From: Dimorphilus gyrociliatus
Taxonomy: Eukaryota; Annelida; Polychaeta; Dinophilidae
Direction: 5' to 3'
DNA: 64,000 nucleotides
NCBI GenBank assembly: GCA_904063045.1
Contig: CAJFCJ010000017.1
Span: 868,001 to 932,000, forward strand
The position numbers were made by a program, and so were the translations under genes. Shown here piece by piece: positions 36,165 through 48,921 of this stretch. Below the pieces are notes generated by a model. The model searched no databases and was not told the origin of the DNA. It was given only the letters and a program-made list of their open reading frames with translations. The stretch's first letter is position 1; each line of letters starts with the position of its first letter.

Positions 36165-36313
36165 CCATTTACGCACATACTCTGTCCTTCGACTAGATTT
36201 GCAAACGAACAGAAGAAAAACGTACACAACAAACTTGTGCAGCATATTGCTAAAAGCAAACGAATTTTCGCTTAAATTCGCTCATTTGATAAATTTTATA
36301 AAGCTGTATAATC
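35761..36313. other. Spacer between convergent CCDC138-like gene and DCUN1D3
   Basis: 3' ends of both genes with a (TA)n microsatellite at 36125-36163. No supported ORF. Confidence 0.6.
36125..36163. repeat. (TA)n microsatellite
   Basis: Uninterrupted TA run of about 39 bp. Confidence 0.95.
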
Positions 36314-37141
36314 TTAAATTTGAACGTCTTCAGAAACGTTCTGATTCTTCCTATCATTTTCCCATTCAACAAAATCGTCAAATAGAGAAGGCCAAGCTTC
36401 AGATTCGTCATATGCTGATAAATCATCACCAACTTGTTCGACTAGATTCAGGAACATATCCCAAGTATCTCTTGCTATAGCCCTTACTGATGAGGATTTT
36501 TCCAAAAAAAGAAGCCATGGTTTTAGGATGGCAGGCTCGTTTTCAGTAAATATTAAAGGCCAGAGGACAAGTGCCATTTCGATTGACAAAGAACGCTGGC
36601 CACTCTCCAAACCATATGAAAATGTCCATTTGTAGAAGATTTTGAAAGAGATTTTATCGCAGATTAGATTATTGATTAATGACGGTATGACCGATTTAAA
36701 GCCACCTATAGAATGAACGCCTAACTTTCGGCCCCCATTGAGAAATTCGGCTTTTGTAAAGCAGCACATTGAACTTGCGTTCAGAGCATGTGCGAGAACG
36801 AGTACCCGAAAGTCATCTGGTTTCAGATCCAGATCGAAACACAACCTTTCGCAACCATCGGCTAAAATGCAATTTATATCTTCTGTGTCTTTGTACCGGT
36901 CATATAAATCCAGCAAGGCTCTTTCTGCTTCTGCTTCGTTTCCAACGCCGCCTTCGGTGGCAGATACATCACCAGTAACATTTAATCCATCATTGGCGCC
37001 GTTACAATTCTGGCCATTTAAAATTCTGTTCCGTTCGTAGGCATGTTGTCTGGAATTTGTAGGTGCAGCAAGCTTCGCCGGATTCGAACGATGACGTGTG
37101 GAGCTTCCGCTCGTACAGCACCGGGATATGCAGTTGCCCAT
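36314..37141 (-). CDS. DCUN1D3: DCN1-like protein 3 (defective in cullin neddylation)
   Basis: A single coding exon of 275 residues. DCN1-like proteins act as scaffold E3s that help UBC12 transfer NEDD8 to cullins. The C-terminal potentiating-neddylation (PONY) domain spans residues ~80-260 with LYDRYKD, FYKWTFSYGLESGQRSLSIEMALVLW and LFDDFVEW. The N-terminus MGNCISRCC is a myristoylation plus palmitoylation signal, a feature of the membrane-bound DCUN1D3 branch. I chose the ATG at 37141 for that reason; an in-frame ATG at 37168 would add nine residues (MTTAPPGAS) and destroy the lipidation signal. A TTTTCCAG acceptor near 37176 suggests a spliced 5' UTR exon upstream. Human DCUN1D3 has 304 residues. 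Confidence 0.9.
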   Translation of the reverse strand: MGNCISRCCTSGSSTRHRSNPAKLAAPTNSRQHAYERNRILNGQNCNGANDGLNVTGDVSATEGGVGNEAEAERALLDLYDRYKDTEDINCILADGCERLCFDLDLKPDDFRVLVLAHALNASSMCCFTKAEFLNGGRKLGVHSIGGFKSVIPSLINNLICDKISFKIFYKWTFSYGLESGQRSLSIEMALVLWPLIFTENEPAILKPWLLFLEKSSSVRAIARDTWDMFLNLVEQVGDDLSAYDESEAWPSLFDDFVEWENDRKNQNVSEDVQI

Positions 37142-38993
37142 CGAGGCGCCAGGTGGCGCTGTGGTCATAAGCACCTGGAAAAGTCAACGTCGAATCTTAA
37201 ATATATTCCATTCCTGACAAAAACATGCGTCTGTACAACATTCCCAAAGGCTAAACATTCGCTAAATTAACCACAGCGCGCCTTACACTATTGACAATTC
37301 TCTGCCGTGTTATTTCGAATAGAGAATATTTCACAATTCCAACTTATATTTGATTATACATCTATTCTTATCTGCTTTTTAAGTTTGGCCAGTATTTAAC
37401 TATGAGTTTGTGTAATTATTTAAATTAATGCAACACACGTACTTTTTCTTAACTTATCTGTTACGTATTAATCAAGCTGCCAAAAGGTTTGGAAGCTTTC
37501 TTTGTTTGTTGAGGGTGAGTGATGAGAATTATGCGACGAAGACAAAAGCTTTCTACATAGAAAAGAAATCATGCTTTTTTAAGCGCTGATTTTCCTGAAA
37601 AATTCTGATTGTGAACTAGTCAATTATATATAATAGTGATGCAAATTAAATTTTAGAAATCTACAGCTGTAGGGTGTTTAGTATCTCATTTTCTGAAAAC
37701 ATCTACCAATTAGCACCAGTAGAGATGCTCTTTTCTGTAGGCCTACAATTTAATTTACAATGGCCTAAATATATAACCGTCAGATATTATACATTTACAA
37801 CGGTCATATAATGACTATGCAAGTTACAGCTGTCCATAACATCTCAAATCTTCAGGACATTTTCTATTTTTATAAATCAGATATTCGTAAATTTGAAGTT
37901 CTAACTTTGCAAGTTAATTTTCCAAGAATACAATTAATATGTTACACAAAGCTGTAAATTAACTGCTAAAGGCAACTTTTGTATTCGAAATCAAAAGCTG
38001 TTTACTATACAATTTCTATTTAGGTCTATCCAGCAACATGTTGCTTGTAAAAAGAAAATGTCGTTTAAAGAATTCTTTATTTAGAATCGATGAACGAAAA
38101 CCGAATAAAATTAGGTTACACTATGCTTGTTCCAATTAATTCCACGCTCAAGCGAGCGTCCATAAATCAACGACGTTCCTGACAAACCAGGAGCGTCTAA
38201 TATAAAATATCGCTTAATACTCTCTCGTTTTTTTTTCGGCATCTCGATCGATAAAGCGAGAGAATTCTTTTAACTTTTTCCACATCCCGAGCGTTTCCTG
38301 TCATATAATATAGAAAAGCGACTCGACTGGTAAGTCAGCAGCAATCAGCATCATAAGCTGATTAATAAGCTACATTCAAATGTTCTCGGTAAATAACTAG
38401 TTATATTAATAGTAATCCCATTAGCAGTCCATAAAACTATCGTTCAGGTTTCTTCTTAAATATTCTTTTTAAACAAAAGCGTCAAGTACATGTAAATAAC
38501 AATGACGAAAGGAAAAATCATATAACTCCTTTCGCAGTAACCTATGTATGGGAACGATGAAACTTAATGAGATTTAAGCTTTTAGAAAGTTTCTTTTTTT
38601 TATAACAAGTGTGAAAAGTAAACAATGTCAAACCTCAAAAAAAAAAACATTTTTAACAGATTAAATTTTCGAACCTCACCTTATCAAGAACAATTTCCTG
38701 CTATCATTGAATATTTTTTCACATAATGTTATTCCGAATCGGGATGATAAATTATTTAACGATTTAAAGAAAATAAAATCTGTAAAATTATCTTAAAACG
38801 CTTTTTGTTTGTAAATCGTGAGAATTCGTTGTGCTAGCCGTGCGAATGGCAGAATATTCCAACGTTGTTTGCCATGTTCGAAAGCGAGGCTGGGATTCCC
38901 TTTCGAATTTTTTTGCCTGGAAACGTATTCTTTCTAATTGTATTAAATAATAAAGAAAAAATATTAGTAATTAAATTTTTTTCATAGAAAATA
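37142..38993. other. 1.85 kb divergent spacer between DCUN1D3 and SMC5
   Basis: AT-rich with no supported coding sequence. It probably holds a 5' UTR exon and promoter of DCUN1D3 and the promoter of SMC5. No clear TATA, CRE or RNA gene was recognised. Confidence 0.45.
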
Positions 38994-41900
38994 ATGATTT
39001 ATCTGCCATCTGAAATGGCGGTAAATCAACGTACCCATTCAAATTCGGAGCCTAATTCGGGTTATATAACTAGAATCAAACTGCATAATTTTGTTATTTA
39101 TGATGATATTGAATTCTTTCCTGGGAGGAATCTTAATTTAATAACTGGAGCGAATGGAAGTGGAAAATCTACAATAGTGTGCGGACTTTCGTTGGGTTTG
39201 GGTAATTCGTGCAATAATTTCTCAAGGCCTAAATATTTAAATCTTAATTTTTTCTCTATCAGGAGGTAAGGTATCTAATCTTGGAAGGGGGACATGTCTT
39301 GCTGACTTTATAAAAATGAATAAAGACGAAGCATATATAGAAATCGATCTCTATCAGTCGGAAACCAAAAATGTGCGAATTAAACATTCTTTCAGACGCG
39401 GCGAAAAGAAGTCTTACTGGTCGATAGATGGTAAAACAGCAACAAAACATGAAGTCGAGAAAGCTACATCTGCATTTAACATTCAGGTAGATAATTTGTG
39501 CCAGTTTTTGCCTCAAGACAGAGTTGCAGACTTTGCAAAGATGAATGCAAAAGATTTGCTACTCAATACCGAAAAAGCTATTAATGAAAAACTATATGAT
39601 ACTCATATAGACTTATGCCAGATGCATAATTTCGAATCTAATTTGAAAAAAGAAGTTAATTCGTTAAGTGAAAAATTAGAAGAAGCTAACAAGAAAGTTA
39701 CTCACTGGAAATCTGAATATGAAAATCTGCAGGAGAGGAAACAACTGTTAAAACAACTGGATATTTTAAGGTGTAAAAAACTTGAAATAAAGACTCATAC
39801 TGCTAAAGAAGACTTAAATTTAATGAAAGAAGAATGTAAAGAACACATCAGTCATTTAAAAGCAGTTGAAAAAAGCGTGGAACCCCTCGAAAATAGTATT
39901 AAAACTTTTGATACGCAGATCAAATCTTTTGAAAAAGATATTCATATATTGGAGCAGAAATTAAATAATAAAGTTGATAAAGACCGAAATTATAAAAATC
40001 TCATAGAAAATATCAATGAAAGTGTCAGGCAAGCTGAAGATGATTTGGAAAGAGCCATTAAGGAACAAAGTGATTTAAAAACTAAACGTCAAAACTTAAA
40101 AAATAAGATACAAGACCTGGAGGTAATATATGAGAATTCGGTCGAGGAAAGCAATCAAGCCAAAGTTGCTTTGGCCGAAGTTGCTAAGGAGACAAATGAA
40201 ATTAAATCTAAAATTTTAGCCATTGAAGATCAACAATCAGGATTGGAACCAGATAGAAGACAAATTTTATGTCAAATGAAAGCATTGGAGAATGAACTTT
40301 CTAGAAATCAAAATTTAAATAAACAAAGAATGGACTTGCTCAGGCGAGAAAGTAGAGATGCTTATGAAGCAGCTGCATGGTTGGAAAACAATAGACATAA
40401 ATTCAAATCAAATGTATTTTTACCACCGGCTATTACAGTGCAGTGTAAAAATGATAGGATGGCAAGATACGTTGAGTCATCAATTCCTAGAAGGGATTTG
40501 GTTTCATTTATGTTTCAAAACTGTGAAGATATGGATGAGTTTTTGAGTATTATTCGTGATGAGAAGAAACTGGTTGTGAACGCTGTTCAAACGCCAAAAA
40601 GACAACTTCATGAATTCAAACCAGATATTCCTATAAATGAATTAAAAAATTTTGGTTTCATTTCCTACGTCAATGACTTATTCTCTTGTCCAGATGAGGT
40701 AAAGGCATACCTTTGTCAATCTTATGGTATTCATAACTTACCCGTTGGAACAGAGCAGACACATGCAAAGGTTGTTAATTTTAAATTTTAAATTGTATCA
40801 GTCTCAAAAGTATTAAACTTTGTTTGGTCTCATTTTCAGGTCAGTCAAGTTATATCTACATTTGAAAACTTGCGTCAATTTTTTACTCACGATTACTCTT
40901 ATCGAATTACGAGATCTCAATACTCTAACAATACATCAACTAGCTCAAATGAAATTCGTCCTGCTCGTTTGTTGGCAAATGCTTGCAATCATAAACAAGA
41001 AGAAGAATTAAAGAGAAAAATAGAAGTTTTGAAAAGTCAATTGAATGAAATTTCTCAAGAATATCAAAAGTTAAGGACTCAAAGGGAAGAATTAAACCAT
41101 AAAATGGAAGGTCTTAGAAGTAAAAGAAACGATCTGACAAAAGCTAAAGATAGATTAAACCATTTGGAAGGTCGACTTAAGGCTTTCCGTGATCAATTGA
41201 ATGGTTTAAGTGATATTAACATGGATGAAATCAGAGAAAATCATGATCTTACTTTGGTAGATTGTGTGAAAAGAAAATTATCTGTCATGTCTAAAATCAA
41301 GGAATCTGTAGGCGAGTACTCTGTTATTATCTTGAAAATAAATCGATTAGGAGCACAGAAATGTACAAGCAGGAGAGAACTGGAGCTCACGAAAAGTCAA
41401 TGCGAAGATAAGTTGAATGAAAAAAGAAAACTTATTGAAATTGTTGACAACTTAAGGAAGGAAGAAAAAATTCTTTTTGACGAATACCGGAAATTATCAT
41501 CTGATCTCTTTCATAAGCTTAATGATTTAAATATAAGCGAAGATGAGTTAAATAATTTAACAAATGATATAGAGGAAATAGACACAAAAATAGCTGAATT
41601 TGAAGCAAGAGCAGAATTGCAAGCTCGGGAAGTTGAAGACATTGAAAAGCAATACGAAGATTCTATTCGCAATTTAGAAGTTACAAAAGAATATTTTGAA
41701 AAATCTTCTAGCAAATTAGAAAACTTTGTCTCTAATAGCAAACAAAAAAGAGATGACTGGGAAAGGGAACTCAAGGAAGTAATTCAAACTATCAGCTGTG
41801 ATTTTGGAAATTTAATGAGCTATTTAGATTGTGCTGGAGAAGTTAGCCTAAGTAAACCTTTAGAAGAATGTGATTACGAAAATTACGGAATTTGCATAAA

Positions 41901-42261
41901 AGTAAAATTTAGGGATAACGAAGAATTAATGGAATTGAGCTCTAAGAGACAGAGTGGCGGAGAGAGAGCAGTATCAACTGTACTCTATATGCTCGCTCTT
42001 CAAAAGTTAACATCAGCTCCTTTCAGAGTTGTTGATGAAATTAACCAGGGTATGGACTCTACAAACGAAAGAAAAGTTTATGAATTACTCATAAAACATG
42101 TGTGTTCTCCGAGTCAATATTTTATGTTAACGCCAAAATTACTACCTGATTTGAATTACCCAACTAACATTACGTTTTTTTGCGTTCAAAAAACTATAAA
42201 AAATTTCGGCTTGCCTTACGATTCACTGACGAATGCATACAACAGATTTTTAGATAGTTAA
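38994..42261 (+). CDS. SMC5: Structural maintenance of chromosomes protein 5
   Basis: Three exons (38994-39201, 39263-40770, 40840-42261) encode 1045 residues (human 1101). SMC5 pairs with SMC6 in the SMC5/6 complex, which acts on DNA repair and replication intermediates in the nucleus. Walker A GANGSGKST lies near residue 55, coiled-coil arms flank a hinge around residues 380-520, the ABC signature SSKRQSGGERAV lies near 943 and Walker B PFRVVDEINQGMD near 965. The IKLHNFVIYDDIEF opening and DNLCQFLPQDRVADFAKM are SMC5-specific. The intron after the P-loop region splits LGLG/GKVSNLG in phase. Both introns are 60-70 nt. Human NSE-binding partners are not in the window. Confidence 0.95.
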
Positions 42262-42774
42262 AAAAATGTCAATTTCAATGAATTTTTTTATATCATTTTT
42301 ATTCTGAATCCGAGTGAATTAGCCGATTAATAAAACTTCATTCCAAAATTCTTCTTTTGTTATAGAGAATTGAAACGTTTTTTTTTTGATTTTTGTAAAA
42401 GTTGATTAGTGATTTTAGAAAGAAAAATGTGAGTGTTGTAGAAAGAAAGCGAACAAATGTGCTATCGTATTTTAAACTATCAACTAGGAAACAATGAAAA
42501 TATTGAAAAAAACTTAAAATTAAAAGGTTGATGTAGCTTTTACGACAGCATTAAAAATTTTTGACAAGATATTTTTTAGAAGAGTGAAACTAAGTTATTA
42601 CAAAAAATATTTGTGCATAGGTGTAGTGAAAGAGAATGAAAAGAAAATACTAAATAACACTTCATATCTTTACCTTACCTATTTACAATCTCTTAATCTA
42701 AAGAAGATCAAATTATATTATAATCGATATTTCAATGACGAATATTTTTTTTAATAAATCGTAAGAGAAAACAA
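42262..42774. other. Spacer between convergent SMC5 and MTHFD2
   Basis: AT-rich 3' UTR sequence of both genes. No supported ORF. Confidence 0.55.
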
Positions 42775-44818
42775 TTAAGGTATGTTAAGCTTATAATGTT
42801 GAACCCAATACTCATCTCCCATGCGATCCTCGCCCTGTTCTAAGAAATCCCCAACCATAATATTATCCCCATAATATTCCTTACTTCTTCCTAAAGCGTA
42901 AGCAATATCCTGTTTAGCCGCTAGAACAGTGTTTTTCATAAGCATAGCGACTGTCATTGGACCAACACCGCCTGGTACGGGGGTAATCCAAGAAGCTTTC
43001 TCGCTTACACCTATAAAATAATACTCAAGTATATTTACAGTGAGAATGAACTACTAATAATTACCTTCAAAATCAACATCTCCAACTAGTTTATATTTAC
43101 CAGTTTGTGGATCTTTGACTCTGTTAATGCCAACATCGATGACGGCGACACCTAACAAGTTTAGATTTACATTTGTATTAGGAAGAATATTCCGATAATT
43201 ACCTTCTTTAACCATGTCACCAGTTATGAGATTCGGGATCCCTGTAGCTACAACGAGAATATCCGCTGTCTTCACAAATACTTTTAATTGTTCGGGAGGT
43301 GTGTATCGGTGGCAAATTGTTGTAGTTGCGTCACCTAAAAAATGTTGAATAGGCCGAAATTATTATTTAATTACGAAAATTCAAATAATAACTAAAAACA
43401 TTAAAATAATAAAAAATGTCAAGGCAGATTTTAAGGAAAATAAGAAAAAAAATTGGCTCTCAATCTCTAAATGACGTAACCTTGAATAAAATGATAAATA
43501 TCGACTCTGGTAATTGTCTTGTTGTGATTATTGAAGCTGTGAACAATATTATAAAAGAGAGCTCAATAATTAATGAATTAATCAAGTCTAAAAGTGAAAA
43601 TGAAACAAAGTCGGAATGTCAAGAGATTATTGATAAGTGTTTATCAAAATCGCATTTTATTTTATACAAGATTTACAAATTAAAAGCCTATATTTCGGAA
43701 ACGGGAAATACATTACGAGAGCCAAATAGGCCTATCAAACTGCCGGCTGTCGAAAATAGGACAAGTTATCTGTCAGGACTGACGTGCAACGATTTAGCAA
43801 ATGAAATGTTCAAGCTACACTCTAGGCTGACAAACTGTTTACCGAGTCTAAAAGAAATTTACTGTTTGACAATGAAAAGTAATGGAAGCGGCGAGCAAGA
43901 ACTCGTGGAAACGGATTTATAAAAGATTATTGTAAGGAATTGATTGAACCTGCTTGGGTCTCTCCTTCTCCATCCGAATGGAGAAGCATTGCTATCGGCA
44001 TGCCCACGTTCTTTGATCTACCGCACACAACAGCATTTTTTCCATATGTTTCAATGCCACTTCTTTTCAATAACTCCATCACTCCTGCTGGCGTAGCAGG
44101 GATCATTGATGTCAAATCAACGCAAAATCTAAATCATGGCATACAGCGAATTTTAAATTTAGCGAGAAAAGGAAGTAGTAAGTTATATTAACCTCCCGAC
44201 ATTTGTTGTATGAAATCCATCAACGTCTTTAGATGGAGTTATTGCATTACAAACTGTTCTTTCCTCGATATGCTTCGGAATCGGCAGCTGTCAAGTTCAT
44301 GATTATTTGATAATTTTTTCAATAAAAATACAATCGTACTTGAACAATTATTCCATCAACATTTGGATCTTTATTGAGTTCATCAATTTTTTGTAGTATC
44401 TCCTCCTGAGTTGTTGTTTCTGGGAGAGATAAAGTATCGCTTTCAATGCCGGTGTACTTTGCAGCGATCATCTTATTCTTGACATAAGTTTGACTAGCTG
44501 GATCATGTCCAACAATCACTGCAGTTAATTTCGGCCTTCTTTTCCCTTCACTAAGCATCTTTTCAACCTCCGCCTTTAGTTCAGTTTTAATTTCTTTTGC
44601 TATGGCTCTTCCATCGATGATTCGAGCTTTTTCCCTGTGGTTATAGAAACGTAAAAGAGGTGAATGACCCCAAAATTGGTTTCCCCGCAATTTAAATAAT
44701 GATTGTTGTACCCAAACCCGTAATAAATATACCTTATACTTGTTGTTGACAGTGGTAATTGTTGGCGATTGAGCAGAAATTTAGAAACGCGTAAAAAAGA
44801 AGAAAGTTTTCGAGACAT
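42775..44818 (-). CDS. MTHFD2: Mitochondrial methylenetetrahydrofolate dehydrogenase/cyclohydrolase
   Basis: Seven exons: 44818-44733, 44634-44340, 44287-44193, 44128-43950, 43334-43203, 43151-43065, 43010-42775; 369 residues (human MTHFD2 350). The enzyme oxidises methylene-THF and hydrolyses methenyl-THF to formyl-THF in mitochondrial one-carbon metabolism. Exon 1 encodes a basic, Ser/Arg-rich mitochondrial presequence. Motifs: [14 protein letters not shown] with the catalytic lysine, [29 protein letters not shown], and [19 protein letters not shown]. Absence of the formyl-THF synthetase domain separates it from MTHFD1. A longer C-terminal tail than human is present. Intron 4 is 615 nt and carries an unrelated ORF on the opposite strand; the other introns are 51-98 nt. 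Confidence 0.94.
43416..43922 (+). CDS. Unrecognised 168-residue protein nested in MTHFD2 intron 4
   Basis: An intact ATG-to-TAA frame lies wholly inside an MTHFD2 intron (43335-43949) on the other strand, leaving 81 bp and 27 bp at its ends. The product is mostly alpha-helical with a basic N-terminus ([14 protein letters not shown]), a Cys/Lys-rich middle and a C-terminal helix [19 protein letters not shown]. No signal peptide, membrane segment or enzyme motif is visible. I do not recognise the family. That the host intron is about tenfold longer than its neighbours, and is nearly filled by this frame, supports a real gene. Confidence 0.6.
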   Translation: MSRQILRKIRKKIGSQSLNDVTLNKMINIDSGNCLVVIIEAVNNIIKESSIINELIKSKSENETKSECQEIIDKCLSKSHFILYKIYKLKAYISETGNTLREPNRPIKLPAVENRTSYLSGLTCNDLANEMFKLHSRLTNCLPSLKEIYCLTMKSNGSGEQELVETDL

Positions 44819-45013
44819 GCTTTCACGTTGCTACTGGTCTACTAATTACGACAATGTAAATCCGTGAAAAAGGTTCAATCATCAAAATATGTTTAAAACC
44901 TCTATAATTTTTTTATAACGTATTTAACTATTAGAGTTAGGTGAAATTTCAAAGAGATAACGAAAATACGAAGATAAGTAAAAAAATGATCACGCTATAG
45001 TACCACTTTTTAA

Positions 45014-45349
45014 ATGGCGGACAAACAAGAAGAGCCCGCGCAGAAGTTGGAAACTTCTACAACAGAATTAGGAGATGACAGTGCAGTTTCCTTGCCAAAT
45101 CTGAATGTCGTTGAAGGAGAGGAAAGTGAGACGTCATCCGAAGAAGGAGTAGATGTAAATGTGTTCGAAACTAAGTCAACAAATCAGGAAAACAATTCCA
45201 CACTACCAGTTACGACAACAGATGATCCAAAGTTAAAAGAAGGCCAAAAGAAAGGACCACCACTTAACTTTCGGAGTTCTTTACCTAAATCAAGACTGTT
45301 CAAATGTAAATATCAAATCGATAATTTTCTCAAAAAAATTTTAAATTGA
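45014..45349 (+). CDS. Small acidic disordered protein, unrecognised
   Basis: An intact 111-codon frame from ATG 45014. The first ~60 residues are Glu/Ser/Thr-rich (GEESETSSEEG) and look disordered. The tail is basic and hydrophobic (PKSRLFKCKYQIDNFLKKIL). No known domain. It starts 195 bp from the divergent MTHFD2 start and ends 268 bp before RUFY. It may be a small gene or a first exon of a longer model; GTAAAT at 45306 is a possible donor, but I found no matching next exon. Confidence 0.45.
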   Translation: MADKQEEPAQKLETSTTELGDDSAVSLPNLNVVEGEESETSSEEGVDVNVFETKSTNQENNSTLPVTTTDDPKLKEGQKKGPPLNFRSSLPKSRLFKCKYQIDNFLKKILN

Positions 45350-45391
45350 TAAAAACGATGTGGATGTGTAAAGTTTAGCTTCCAACGAATG

Positions 45392-45399
45392 TGACGTCA
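45392..45399. promoter_or_regulatory. Consensus CRE upstream of RUFY
   Basis: Perfect TGACGTCA, 219 bp upstream of the RUFY ATG. Confidence 0.5.
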
Positions 45400-45617
45400 A
45401 TTTAGAGCGCCGTCACAAGTAGGCCTAGTGTGATCGATAGACCTGAGGCGCCAAATGCTCTGTGCAGACGTTATTTAACCATATTGCTACTTATTATTTA
45501 TCTGCTGATAATATTAATATTCGTTTTGATTCGAGATTCGATTAGTCGAATAAGAAAGTTGTTGATTCCACAACAATTGCGCCTATATTCATTGTAAACT
45601 TGATAAATAAGACAATT

Positions 45618-48600
45618 ATGGCGAGTGAAAGATTATATTTATGTAATTTCCGTGTTTCGGTAGAAGGAGATTGGTTGTGCCTTAAAGAACTTTCGAACTC
45701 AGATAAGGGTTTTATCCCTCAGAACTTGAAGAATGTCGATGGTGCTTTTTGTTCTTTTTTCTTATAAAAAAAAAATCTACTTTTATAATATGCATTTTTA
45801 ATTATTTAAATTTTCAGATCGAGATTCTATTACTATCGAACGATATAATCTTTTATCAGTATGCAAATTGGTAATAAAGGAACTAATAGACTCTTCACTA
45901 AAGCACGGTAGAATGCTTGACGACGAACACGTTCCACTTCAACAGTTTTTCACTGTATTTGAACACGTTTTAAGGCATAGATTAAAGCGTAAGAATATAT
46001 AAATTAATTGCATAAATAATTCATAATAATATTTTACTCTATTTTTCTTTTAATCTATAGCTAGAAAAGGTTTATTAAAAGATACTTATGATATTTGGCC
46101 AGTTTTAGAAAGCGTTCAAAAGTGTATGCACGATGCTATTGATATAACAATAAGCGTTAAAGACATGCCCAATGTCAAGTAAGTTTATTGATTCTATCTT
46201 TTGTAGACATGTATGCGCAATGTTTTCTATATAATATGTAACAATAGATGATGTAGTATACTATTTACACTTTTTGCGTTATAATTATTTTTCTTTTTAT
46301 AACTGTAGGTCTCCAGCTGGTAAAGCCAGAGCTTGGTTACGTTTAGCACTCATGCAGAAGAAGCTGGCTGACTATTTCAAAGTGTTAATTGAAAATAGAG
46401 ATGGATTTTTAAGGTTAGGGTTTATTTTTATTAAAAAATGCCATTAAACACTAAGGTGATTATCTCTTCGTAACAGAAATTTTTACGATAATGGAGCGTT
46501 AATTTTGGAAGAAGATGCTACAGCAATTGCTGGTTTACTGCTTGGTCTTAACGTTATTGATTGTACTTTTTCAATGAAAGACTGTAATTTGGATGAACCG
46601 GTATAAAAAATATTAATAAATTATTCACTATTATTAAGAAAGAATACCGTACACAGTTAGGAGTAATAGATTTCAGTCTATATTTACCTGATCATAAAGC
46701 TGTTAATGAAGATTCGGACGATGATGAAGATAATAAGCGTAAAATGGCTGCAATTTTAGACCAGAAAAATTACTTGGAAGAATTAAATAGGCATTTAAAG
46801 TAAGTTAATTATCAACAAATCCAGATTAATTAGAGAGATAACCTATTGAACTTATACATATGCAAAATATAAACATATCTATTTTTGTACATATACAGTA
46901 GTATAGTATATATTATATATTTAAAACACAGTATATCTATTTGTAATCTATTAAGACAAATCGTTTTAGCTGATAAAAGATATAAGTAACAATAGTTTAT
47001 TTAAGATATGAAATCTTATTTATGTTTTCCTTCTATTGGTTTTATTCTAGTAAACGTTGCTTTTTAGTTCTACAGTTACAAATTTAAATACCAAAGTTGA
47101 ACTATTACAAACATCCAACACTCTAATGAAAGAAGATTTGGCTATAGCGAAGAATACTGTATTACAATTACAACACGACAATTCCAATCTTGGCAGGGAA
47201 AAAGAAGAATTAATTGGCGAATATAACCGACAGATGGAGGTACTTTTCTTGTTATTCGGATGCTTATTCTTTGGTAAAAATACTTGTTTATTGTAACCAA
47301 TCTCTTCTTTTATTAGGTTATGCAATATGAACTAAAGAAGGAACGTGAGAACTGTCAAGTTGATAAGATGAATATTGAAGCGCACAAGAATTTACAAGAA
47401 GAGACAAAAATGAGAATTGTATAGCATTATTTTTTCTCCATTAAAATTGTATTAAGCAAAATCTAACGAAGATTAAAAAATAAGACAGGAAAAGAAAGTA
47501 AAAAATATACCTTTTTTCGTTTTAGGACACTGAAAAAGAATTAAAAGTACAAATAGGTTTAAAAAAAGAAAATGAGATGGCTTTGAGACTTCTCGAAAGG
47601 GATATACACGAAAAGCAGGTGATATTAAAATTCAGCCTATATAGCACGCGTTAATAGGGGTAAATTTTTTAAAACAGGATTCTCTAATTTCATTGAGAAA
47701 GCAATTAGACGAAGTAAAAGAAATCAATCTTAATTTGTATGATAAATTACAGGTTTTTATAAACAAAAATTTTTATTTTATTGTAATCTTCAATAGGATA
47801 ATTAGCTGTTTTTTTTTATTTAAAGGAAGCTGAGACGTCGCTGAAACATAAAACTGATATGGTGAATAAACTGGAAGAAAGAGGCAAGCAAATGACTTCT
47901 AGTATACGCGATATGGAAATTCTGTAAGTTAATTATGTCCTCTTTCGTCGAATGAGATGCGTTATTCATTATTGATTCATTGTGGCAAACAAGGGTAAAG
48001 AATTTGGAGGCAGGTAAGAAAGCAGCGGAGGAAACTGCCAGGAAATTAGGACAGCATTTAGCTGAAAAGGACGCGAAAAAGAGTGCAGTGGAAACAGATC
48101 TAAAGATTGAAAGGGAATGGAGAGCAACATTACAAGGAAATTTAGAACAAGAAAAAGAAAAAGTTAGTAGTCTTATAGAGCAGGTGGAAAATTTAAACAA
48201 CGTTCAACAAGTAAGTAGATTATGGAGCCTTCATTCTTAATCGTCTTAGCGTATAAAATATAAAACTCTCTAATAAGGAATACGAAAAATTAAAAAAAGA
48301 ATATCAGATGCTAAAATTAACTTGCGAAGATCAAGAAAAAGCTCTGTCTGAGCTTGGCTCTCATTTGAGCGAGTAAGCTAACTTATTATTTTTGTATTGT
48401 TATTTGATGGACGTCATCTAATTCGTTCTGTGTCCAAAAGGTCAAAATTGCGCGTTGAAGACTTAAAAGAGGCTCAAGCGGTAATGAAAGATGCCGCATG
48501 GACGGACGATAAAGAAGCATCAGCCTGTAAAGCATGTAATAAGCAGTTTTCAGTTTCAAGGAGAAAGGTTTGTTAATTTAATTATGGTACGAATACTTTG

Positions 48601-48921
48601 TTAATACACTCATTTCTATTTTTCTTCAGCATCACTGCCGAAATTGTGGAGAAATTTATTGTAATGGTTAGTGTATTTACAATAATAACATTTACAATGT
48701 ACATGTGCAGTACATGTATATAAATTTATATATATATACTGCATGTACAAGTCGATACAAAACAATAGTAAATCAAGTATGCACATAACTATTCACAATA
48801 TACATGTAAATTTTTTTCAGAATGTTCAGACAATAGAATGCCTTTACCGTCTTTTGCCAAACCGGTAAGAGTATGTGACGCCTGCAATACTGTTTTATTG
48901 CAAAGATACTCTTCTTCTTAG
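45618..48921 (+). CDS. RUFY: RUN and FYVE domain-containing protein (RUFY1/2 type)
   Basis: Sixteen exons: 45618-45741, 45818-45988, 46061-46178, 46309-46413, 46477-46600, 46657-46799, 47068-47239, 47317-47418, 47526-47618, 47678-47752, 47826-47923, 47994-48210, 48278-48372, 48441-48567, 48630-48666, 48821-48921; 633 residues. RUFY proteins are endosomal effectors of small GTPases. The RUN domain spans residues ~45-205 ([44 protein letters not shown]). Coiled coil covers ~250-550. The FYVE finger (~567-628) has W-x-x-[10 protein letters not shown], the PI3P-binding RRKHHCRNCG, and PVRVCDACN. Introns are mostly 52-130 nt, with two longer ones (267 and 154 nt). Phases close through all 16 exons. 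Confidence 0.92.

Noticed and set aside
43416-43922. CINP (CDK2-interacting protein) as identity of the nested ORF
   Set aside because: Size and helical character are similar, but I see no residue-level motif to support it.
42775-44818. MTHFD1-type trifunctional enzyme
   Set aside because: There is no formyl-THF synthetase domain and a mitochondrial presequence is present, so MTHFD2 fits.
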